Shown piece by piece: positions 33,175 to 40,426 of a stretch of 40,426 nt of DNA (the stretch's first letter is position 1; each line of letters starts with the position of its first letter). Made by a program: the position numbers and the translations under genes. The notes beneath the pieces were generated by a model. It was not told the origin of the DNA and searched no databases. It was given only the letters and a program-made list of their open reading frames with translations. The stretch is taken from the NCBI GenBank assembly GCA_005524015.1, contig SULG01000024.1:1-40426 (forward strand), written 5' to 3'. The DNA comes from Candidatus Jettenia ecosi. GTDB lineage: Bacteria > Planctomycetota > Brocadiia > Brocadiales > Brocadiaceae.

Positions 33175-34136
33175 ATTATCTCTTCTATATAGGAATATAA
33201 CTCTTTCACTCTCTTTTCAATGGAAGCATGTTTGATAACATATTCATAGCCATTCTCTGCTATTATCTTCCTCTCGTTTTCGTGAGATAGATAATATTCA
33301 ATTTTCTCGGCTAAATCCTCATCACCCTCTGTAAATACCATACAGTCTTTCATTGTTTCTTCAGCAACTGCAACTCTATCAGTAATCAAGAATCCCTTAC
33401 AGGCTAAAACCTCAAATGTTCTAAGAGTAATTACATCCCAATTAACACAGTCCTGGGCTGTACAGTTTAGATTTATTTTCGCATTGCTATACAGAACAGG
33501 TACTTTTTCTTGAGGGATCTTACCTTGAGATATCTTCTGAAATATTCTTTTATATTCGGAAACTTTTCTCCAATTTTTCCAGAATCTTAATCTTGCTTTT
33601 GGTATTTCCCAGTTGCCAAATAATCCAAAATTATACTTCACAGCAGGGAACAAATATTTAGTAGTTCTACACTCACCTTTAATATCATTCCCAATATATG
33701 CAACCTCAAATGTATATTTCCTTTCAGCCTTTCGTGGATAAAAGGTATCCAGGTCAACTCCAAAAGGTAGAAAAATACCTGAAAAACCCGAATTTTTATG
33801 CATGCTTAAGAGTTTTTTAGATATAAAAGCATAACCGTCATATCCAATCTTCTGGAATTCTTCAAGAACCTTATCTGATCCTTCACCATAAGCATTTTGC
33901 ATGTAAGAAATATGCCTCTTTGCCCAATTGTCATTAGGTTTTGTACCATTAAGATAAATCATTACATCTAGTTCTTCATTTGGTAGATAATTAGGTGCGT
34001 AGAGTTCTGCAAACTTTATTCCCTTAACTTTTCTTAGAGCATGGCATATGGATTCTCCATAAAGTTCATCACCTAGAACATTACTGTTTGAGTTTAAAGA
34101 TCCTTTGCTCCATTTTATATAAAATCCAATTTTCAT
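33171..34136 (-). CDS. CgeB-like glycosyltransferase
   Basis: 321 residues of GT-B type resembling the CgeB/YkvP group. N-terminal SKGSLNSNSNVLGDELYGES, middle VAYIGNDIKGECRTTKYLFP, and the C-terminal donor-site segment KINLNCTAQDCVNWDVITLR followed by TFEVLACKGFLITDRV and the late HASIEKRVKELYSYI. It probably adds a sugar to the surface glycan. It is the first gene of a tightly packed run of minus-strand genes (ATGA overlap with the radical SAM gene). Confidence 0.82.
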   Translation of the reverse strand: MKIGFYIKWSKGSLNSNSNVLGDELYGESICHALRKVKGIKFAELYAPNYLPNEELDVMIYLNGTKPNDNWAKRHISYMQNAYGEGSDKVLEEFQKIGYDGYAFISKKLLSMHKNSGFSGIFLPFGVDLDTFYPRKAERKYTFEVAYIGNDIKGECRTTKYLFPAVKYNFGLFGNWEIPKARLRFWKNWRKVSEYKRIFQKISQGKIPQEKVPVLYSNAKINLNCTAQDCVNWDVITLRTFEVLACKGFLITDRVAVAEETMKDCMVFTEGDEDLAEKIEYYLSHENERKIIAENGYEYVIKHASIEKRVKELYSYIEEII

Positions 34137-34242
34137 TTTATTATTTTCAATTAAGGCTACATCTATGCCTTATTTAGGAATTATTATGTACCCTTTAATA
34201 AAATGTAATTTATAGAAAAAAGCTACTGAAGGAAGTTTAATT
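34137..34242. other. Intergenic, no gene seen
   Basis: AT-rich spacer between the CgeB-like gene and MITE-like copy C. No promoter stands out clearly, although transcription of the downstream run must begin in or beyond this interval or read through from the flippase gene. Confidence 0.4.
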
Positions 34243-34503
34243 TATAGTATCCAAATGATGAAACTGAACATATCATCAACTGAAGAAAGATTACTCTGTC
34301 TGTCATTGCGAGGGTATTGTCCGAAGCAATCTCTTTTTGAGATACTGGAATTAACAACCCCCTGGCCCCCTTTGATAAGGGGGATTCTTCGGATACTACC
34401 TCGCAGTGACATTGTTAAGGATTCCGTATGTTTCATACATTTACATACAACCAAAGATCAACTTTCGCCACATTCTGTTCGGTTTCATCTGTTGGATGCT
34501 ATA
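34243..34503 (+). mobile_element. MITE-like palindromic element, copy C with nested repeat
   Basis: 261 bp. Termini TATAGTATCCAAATGATGAA + ACTGAACA and TGTTCGGTTTCATCTGTTGG + ATGCTATA match copies A and B. The inner hairpin (CATTGCGAGGGTATTGTCCG) is interrupted at about 34351-34387 by CAACCCCCTGGCCCCCTTTG ATAAGGGGGATTC, a different palindromic repeat common in environmental bacteria. The right end lies 24 nt from the ancestral stop of the methyltransferase gene. Confidence 0.75.
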
Positions 34504-34526
34504 ACTCCTTATCTGAGATTTATAAA

Positions 34527-35426
34527 CTACTCTTTAATTTTTTGATATACACAGAGAATGTCTATAGGCCCAGCTCGATAAAGTAATTTATATTTTTTAG
34601 TCAAAAATCCTCTTCCACCTTTTAGATAAAAATTATCAGATGCTTCACCAATATATGTTAGTTGTCCCCTCCATGGCGCCTTGAGTCTCCTGAGCTACAT
34701 GCTGAATAATTCCCTGTCACCAATATGTGTTAGTTGTCCCCTCCATGGCGCCTTTAGATATAAAAGGCCATTTTTTCTAAGTAAAGGATGTATATTATTA
34801 ATAAATATTTCTGATGAATTCTCTACGTGCTCTAAGACATCGATACAGTATAATCCATTAGCTACATTCCATCCTTTAAAAGACATTACATTATATAATG
34901 AGATAATATCTTGTAATTGGTGTTTTTTTATCCTAAATCTGATAAATTCGTTTATGTCATTTTCCACATCTAGTAAAATTATTTTAGAATTTATCAATTT
35001 CTCAATGGCAAAAGCAAAACTTAATGAACCCGTACCACAACCATAGTCTATTAAAGTATCTTTATTGTAAACTTCTTTAGTAAAGTATTTATGTATTATC
35101 TGAAAATTTATGGTATCGAAATGTTGGTTCAAAACATTTGCACATATATTATATTTTGCGTAATCATCTTTCCAATCTGTATAAAAAGATTGGACATCCT
35201 TTTTATTTTTAAAGAGTAACATTTCTTTTTCAGCCCAGAGTTTAGCAAAATCAATCACATCATTGGTTGTTATACCTAAATATTCTTTTACATCCTCTAT
35301 ACTCATTACTAAGCTTTTCGTCATCAAGTATCTGAAATTGAATACAAATGATTTTACACATCTAGATTTTAATCGATAATTTATTAATGCAATCATATCA
35401 TAAATTTTATCAATTTTTCTAAACAT
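34527..35426 (-). pseudogene. SAM methyltransferase interrupted by a 72-nt in-frame duplication with amber stop
   Basis: The readable frame starts at 35426 (overlapping the flippase stop by 8 nt) and carries KDTLIDYGCGTGSLSFAFAI (SAM motif I), ILLDVENDIN, and GLYCIDVLEHVENSSEIFIN. It stops at TAG 34695-34697 after LKAPWRGQLTHIGDRELFSM. The same frame continues LRRLKAPWRGQLTYIGEASD and runs to KIKE and TAG at 34527. LKAPWRGQLT(H/Y)IG is thus present twice, exactly 72 nt apart, and the ancestral C-terminus is intact beyond the amber codon. The truncated form of 243 residues may still fold, since the Rossmann core is complete. Confidence 0.8.
34647..34754. repeat. Direct duplication inside the methyltransferase gene
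   Basis: A 36-nt unit (CACCAATAT, then GTTAGTTGTCCCCTCCATGG and CGCCTT) occurs at 34647-34682 and 34719-34754 with one A/G difference. The 36 nt between them hold the amber codon. Confidence 0.85.
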
Positions 35427-36759
35427 GTTTGTGTTTTTTTAATAAATAATAGATAGACTCAACAAAAGCAAACAAAATTCTTTTATCCACAAAAATTCCA
35501 AGAAAGATAGTCGGCAACAGGTAACTAATTACCGTCGCAATAGCAGCGCCAGCAGGGCCATAGATTTTAATAAACCAGAGATTTAAAACTATGTTTGATA
35601 TTGCGCCAACAATTGTACCAATCAGGCTAACTCTAACGGTTCCGTCAATTACATATTTTTGACTGAAGACAATGCTCATGCTAACTATAATACTTGAATA
35701 AATATGTATAGATAGTATTTTTGCAGCCTCTGCATAGCCATCACCGAATAAAACATGAATGATACCTTGGCTAAAACTTGCAATAATAACACTCAACAGT
35801 AGAGCACCCCAGAAAAAATATCCCATTACAATTTTTAACTTATGATAGAAATTTTCTTCTGATTCATGATAAGCCCGGATCAAAGTTGGATAAATGGATG
35901 ATGCAATTGCCGTCGGTATAAAATACCAAAGTTCAGATATTCGAACGGCAGCAGAATAAGTTCCGACAGCCTCATTCCCTACCATATTGCCGAGCATTAT
36001 CTGGTCGATTCTCATATAAATTGCTATTGTCGCTCCCGATAAAACTAGTGGCCAACTATCACTAAGCAGCTTCTTTGCCCATGAAAAATTTCCCCACCAG
36101 GTTTTTGGTGTATAGCCATGTAATTTATACGCGATTGTTAGCCCTATTGCACCAAGGATGATTTCTGCTAATCCAGCGAATGCAAAAGCAATTAATGGTG
36201 CCCTAATGAAAATTAGAACAACTTTTAAGAGAGCAATGAGTAAGAAAGCCGCATTCTTTGCATAAACAGTGTATTTTGATTGTACCTGCGATTGAAACCA
36301 GAAATCAATCGTATCAAACGCCTGGAAAATCATCCCGAACGCTATAATACCAGCTAGCCAGTGGATTAGATCATCATGATGATGAAGAAAAAAAATAGTT
36401 CCTATTATCAAGAGGAATGTTACTATCCCTCCTATAAGTTTGAGTATAAAGGCAGTGCCAAGTATTTCATTCTTACAAGATGGATATCGAACAATATCCC
36501 GTACCACAATTCCATCTAATCCTAACGTAGCAAATGCACCAAATAATGAGACAAAAGCGATTACATAGCTGTAGAGTCCAAATTGCTCTGGCCCAAGATA
36601 CCGCGCAATCCATACTCCAACAAACAACCCAACACCCATACGTAGTATCTTATCAATAAATAACCAGCCGGTGTTTGCTAGTATATTTTGTAAATTAGCA
36701 CGGCCTTCTAACCTAATACGAAAGAATGATGGCAGGTATTTAATTAAGGTTTGATTCAT
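35419..36759 (-). CDS. Wzx-like oligosaccharide flippase
   Basis: 446 residues with about 12-14 hydrophobic helices spread through the length. The N-terminal NTGWLFIDKILRMGVGLFVG and VWIARYLGPEQFGLYSYVIA are typical of the polysaccharide biosynthesis protein family. It would move lipid-linked glycan units from the cytoplasmic to the outer face of the membrane, so the locus is of the flippase-dependent type. No Wzy polymerase is recognised in the window. The stop overlaps the damaged methyltransferase start. Confidence 0.9.
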   Translation of the reverse strand: MNQTLIKYLPSFFRIRLEGRANLQNILANTGWLFIDKILRMGVGLFVGVWIARYLGPEQFGLYSYVIAFVSLFGAFATLGLDGIVVRDIVRYPSCKNEILGTAFILKLIGGIVTFLLIIGTIFFLHHHDDLIHWLAGIIAFGMIFQAFDTIDFWFQSQVQSKYTVYAKNAAFLLIALLKVVLIFIRAPLIAFAFAGLAEIILGAIGLTIAYKLHGYTPKTWWGNFSWAKKLLSDSWPLVLSGATIAIYMRIDQIMLGNMVGNEAVGTYSAAVRISELWYFIPTAIASSIYPTLIRAYHESEENFYHKLKIVMGYFFWGALLLSVIIASFSQGIIHVLFGDGYAEAAKILSIHIYSSIIVSMSIVFSQKYVIDGTVRVSLIGTIVGAISNIVLNLWFIKIYGPAGAAIATVISYLLPTIFLGIFVDKRILFAFVESIYYLLKKHKHV

Positions 36760-36826
36760 TTCTGCAAGGGGAAAAATGTTAATTGACGATTTTCTGTATT
36801 TTGCGGGCTTATTATCTTGGTTATAA

Positions 36827-38069
<1,243 letters not shown>

Positions 38070-38076
38070 GTGCTTT

Positions 38077-38126
38077 CAGGTTGGGTTATTTGACCCTAGC
38101 CTAAACCTCAACCTCAACCTTAGCCT
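38077..38126. repeat. GGTTGAGG array, right of the four-helix fragment
   Basis: CAGGTTGGGTTATTTGACCC followed by CTAAACCTCAACCTCAACCT: in inverse orientation to the left array and running over the gmd stop codon. Confidence 0.6.
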
Positions 38127-39262
38127 AATATAAACTTATTCTCCGTCCAATGTATCCCTTTCTCTTTTAATGCCCTCTTCCCTTCACCGGGGGTATTCAT
38201 GCCTATAAGCTCCATATCAGAATCAACCATGATTTTAATAAGCTCTTCAAAGGTAACTTTTGGCACCCAGCCTAAATTCTTCTCTGCTTTGATAATATCA
38301 GCCCGTAAAAAATCAACCTCTGTCGGCCTAAAATACTTAGGGTCTATTTCAATAAGCGTATCTCCAACTTTTACATGGGGAGTTAAAGTTTGAAGATGAT
38401 AACTTAAAGATTTTACTATACCCTTTTGATAAACCTCCACGCCTTTCCATTCTATTTCGATTCCAGCATATTTGAAGGCAAGCTCCACAAATTCCTTTAC
38501 TGAATGGCTTTCACCGGTGCCTATTACATAATCATCTGGTTTATCCTGCTGAAGCATTAACCACTGACATACCACATATTCGGGAGTAAAACCCCAATCT
38601 CTCTTTGCTTCGAGATTTCCCAAATACAACTTTTTCTGTTTTCCCGCAATTATATACGCAATTGCCCTTGTTATCTTCCTCGTTACAAAAGTCTCGCCTC
38701 TTCTTGGCGACTCATGATTAAATAGTATCCCATTACAGGCAAACATATGGTATCCATCCCGATAATTGGCCGTCATCCAGTAAGCATAGACCTTAGCCGC
38801 AGCATACGGACTTCTTGGCCTGAAAGGCGTTATCTCGTTCTGAGGAGCCGGGGCATCCCCAAACATTTCACTACTGCTTGCCTGATAAAATTTGGTTTTA
38901 ATACCACTTCTCCGGACAGCTTCCAGTATCCTGGTAGTCCCTAAACCGGTAATATTTCCCGTAAATTCAGGCATATCGAAACTCACCCGTACATGGCTCT
39001 GAGCCGCTAAATGATAAATCTCATCAGGCTGAATATTGTAGACAAGATTCGTTACCTGACCTGAATCAGAGAGGTCTCCATAGTGGAGGAAAAGACGTGC
39101 CTGGGGGTCGTGAGGGTCGAGATAGAGGTGATTAATCCTGTCAGTATTAAAGGTACTGGAACGACGAATAAGACCGTGGACCTCATAGCCATTCGACAGG
39201 AGAAACTCTGCCAGATAAGAACCATCCTGGCCCGTAATCCCTGTTATCAATGCCCTCTTCAT
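38120..39262 (-). CDS. gmd: GDP-mannose 4,6-dehydratase
   Basis: Converts GDP-D-mannose to GDP-4-keto-6-deoxymannose, the substrate of fcl. The cofactor loop is [20 protein letters not shown]; catalytic residues appear in [11 protein letters not shown] and [12 protein letters not shown] (YxxxK). [19 protein letters not shown] and [16 protein letters not shown] are diagnostic for GMD. A length of 380 is normal. It lies 282 nt upstream of fcl, with the truncated gene and repeat arrays in between, and is the first gene of the GDP-fucose branch. Confidence 0.97.
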   Translation of the reverse strand: MKRALITGITGQDGSYLAEFLLSNGYEVHGLIRRSSTFNTDRINHLYLDPHDPQARLFLHYGDLSDSGQVTNLVYNIQPDEIYHLAAQSHVRVSFDMPEFTGNITGLGTTRILEAVRRSGIKTKFYQASSSEMFGDAPAPQNEITPFRPRSPYAAAKVYAYWMTANYRDGYHMFACNGILFNHESPRRGETFVTRKITRAIAYIIAGKQKKLYLGNLEAKRDWGFTPEYVVCQWLMLQQDKPDDYVIGTGESHSVKEFVELAFKYAGIEIEWKGVEVYQKGIVKSLSYHLQTLTPHVKVGDTLIEIDPKYFRPTEVDFLRADIIKAEKNLGWVPKVTFEELIKIMVDSDMELIGMNTPGEGKRALKEKGIHWTENKFILG

Positions 39263-39558
39263 ACTATTTTATATTTTCTCTAAAATTTTTTGGTAACAAT
39301 TTCTCTTTTTGAAAAACCCATATACTTGGTGGAGAAATGGAGAGTAACGCACCCACGATTCAAAACTTCAATCTTTTAAATATTTTTGAACAAACTGTCA
39401 ACAAAAATTAAAATTTCTATAGCGATTTAAGTCATAGAAGAATAAAAAAAGCTATCTTATAGAGTCAAAACGACTACGCTAAGATAGCTTTTTCTAACCA
39501 ATAAATATCTACTGATTGGTTTTCTAAAAAACGACTTTTTATTTACGAGATACAAATA
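39263..39558. other. Intergenic with one strong terminator
   Basis: Leader of gmd on the left and the tail of the small basic protein on the right. Apart from the terminator hairpin I see no frame with a ribosome binding site. Confidence 0.5.
39445..39494 (-). terminator. Bidirectional terminator after the small basic protein
   Basis: Stem AAAAAGCTATCTTA / TAAGATAGCTTTTT with an inner AGTC/GACT pair, T-tract on both strands. It lies about 65 nt past the stop of the 32-residue gene, which supports that gene being transcribed. Confidence 0.8.
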
Positions 39559-39657
39559 CTACTTATACTTTCCAACTCTTCTACCCTTGCATCCCATTTT
39601 CCCATGGTTTGCTCGCTTACTACGCCATGTTAATCTTATTCTTCTCTTATCTCTCAT
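39559..39657 (-). CDS. 32-residue basic protein, bL37-like ribosomal candidate
   Basis: The translation begins MRDKRRIRLTWRSKRANHGK and ends MGCKGRRVGKYK. About half the residues are Arg or Lys and there is no hydrophobic core, as in tiny ribosomal proteins that thread into rRNA. The SKRANHGK element resembles the ANHGKRP motif I recall from actinobacterial bL37; this is from memory and unchecked. GAGGGG lies 9 nt before the ATG, and a strong terminator follows. It is too short for ordinary gene calling. Alternative: a nucleic-acid-binding peptide of other function. Confidence 0.65.
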   Translation of the reverse strand: MRDKRRIRLTWRSKRANHGKMGCKGRRVGKYK

Positions 39658-39865
39658 GTTAATTACCCCTCATTTTACCTTTCTAAAATTTCAGTATTGT
39701 ACTATCTTTTTAACCATGCTGACTTATATAACATGAACCATCTTGTACAAAGGATAGTTACATCAAACGTCCCCCGTATAAATTAAAATATAAAAACGTA
39801 AAAGTACCCTCAGTATACATATTTAAATCATTGAGGATATTTTTTCAGTTATTTCTCAAGAGGTT

Positions 39866-40096
39866 TTAGACTTCTTGCTTATTTTCCTGTTTGGCAACTT
39901 CTTTCTCAAGAGTTATCTTTTGCGCACTTTTACTGCTAGACTCTTCTACATCTTCCTCGACTCCCTTTACACCTTTCTTAAACTCAACAATACCACGCCC
40001 CAGCGATTTCATCACCTCAGGAAGTCTCTTACCAAAAATCAGCAGCGCTACAATCAGGATGATAAGCCATTCCCAACCACCTGGCATACTAAACAT
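39866..40096 (-). CDS. tatA: Twin-arginine translocase subunit TatA/E
   Basis: A small protein with one N-terminal membrane helix ([17 protein letters not shown]), the [22 protein letters not shown] hinge and amphipathic helix, and an acidic then lysine-rich tail. This is the standard TatA layout; it forms the pore for folded proteins. The ATG giving MFSMPGG is preferred: AAGGAGG lies 7 nt before it, whereas the ATG six nt upstream (40102) is too close to that Shine-Dalgarno. No tatC is in view. Confidence 0.93.
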   Translation of the reverse strand: MFSMPGGWEWLIILIVALLIFGKRLPEVMKSLGRGIVEFKKGVKGVEEDVEESSSKSAQKITLEKEVAKQENKQEV

Positions 40097-40426
40097 ATAC
40101 ATGCCTCCTTATATAAAATTCTAAAAACAACTATTTGTGATTATATCCGTAGACCGATAAAAATCAATGAATTTTCAAAAATAACCTTTCACTGGTTCAA
40201 TCGTCTTCGATTGAATCAATCCGGAAATTTAATTCTTAAGTAGGGCAGATTAAGCGATAGTGAATTTGCCTTTTCTGGAAATAGTAGTGGTGGATTTGGC
40301 GTAAAAACCAATGCCTTAACCCACTCTCTACTCATACCTTGTGACTGTAACTGCATCTCTCAGGTTAAGCACTGAAAAACAGAGTTTGTCAGTGCCACCC
40401 CCCGAATATCGCTTAAGTTACGCTTA
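40097..40426. other. Right-edge region without a recognised gene
   Basis: It contains a TTCAATCG-TCTT-CGATTGAA hairpin at about 40197-40216, and a 10-bp inverted repeat, TTAAGCGATA at 40250-40259 and TATCGCTTAA at 40407-40416, which may be the ends of a small element. Short minus-strand frames such as one ending in NLPYLRIKFPD and one ending in STTTISRKGKFTIA lack a start or are broken by stops. Confidence 0.4.

Noticed and set aside
34695-34697. Amber codon decoded as pyrrolysine
   Set aside because: The TAG lies in duplicated junk between repeats, other genes here also end in TAG, and no pyl genes are in view.

Overview
The window is a moderately AT-rich bacterial chromosome segment. Its gene content points to an anammox-type planctomycete (Brocadiales-like). 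It has multi-heme and c'-type cytochromes, a dense set of ferritin-like di-iron proteins, rubredoxin, a pilus-like operon resembling the Akkermansia Amuc_1098-1101 locus, and intergenic regions full of palindromic dispersed repeats. This assignment is inference from gene content; no rRNA or tRNA gene was found.

Layout. 1-3.6 kb: a small secreted proline-rich protein, a MITE-like element, a decayed REP-associated transposase between two hairpins, and a damaged PAS histidine kinase. 3.6-4.1 kb: an XRE-type regulator. 4.3-11 kb (minus strand): a redox/stress block of small ferritin-like protein, rubrerythrin-like protein, ferritin-like protein, aspartase, two class II (c'-type) cytochromes, rubredoxin, tetraheme cytochrome, thioredoxin reductase and another ferritin-like protein. 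At least two transcription units are visible, separated by a strong terminator.

11.2-19.8 kb: the regulatory highlight. A plus-strand peptidoglycan amidase and a minus-strand pilus-type operon (PilM/N-like, PilO/Amuc_1100-like, Amuc_1099-like, secretin, small membrane protein) each have a leader with a near-consensus sigma70 promoter, a cyclic-di-GMP-I (GEMM-I) aptamer and a downstream terminator hairpin. This suggests one second messenger coordinates wall remodelling with pilus assembly. miaA lies upstream of the pilus operon. comEC, further on, adds a DNA-uptake channel, so natural transformation is possible.

19.8-25 kb: repeat-rich DNA, comEC, an mntA/hepT toxin-antitoxin pair with hepT frameshifted, and a Uma2-family nuclease. 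25.5-39.3 kb: a surface-polysaccharide locus with GT4, GT2, GT9, HlpA-like and CgeB-like transferases, two methyltransferases, a cupin, an RmlD-like reductase, a B12-type radical SAM enzyme, a Wzx-like flippase, and the GDP-fucose enzymes fcl and gmd. Several of these genes carry scars: an in-frame palindromic-repeat insertion in fcl, a 72-nt in-frame duplication with an amber codon in a methyltransferase, and a truncated four-helix-bundle gene between repeat arrays. 39.5-40.1 kb: a 32-residue basic protein resembling ribosomal protein bL37, then tatA.
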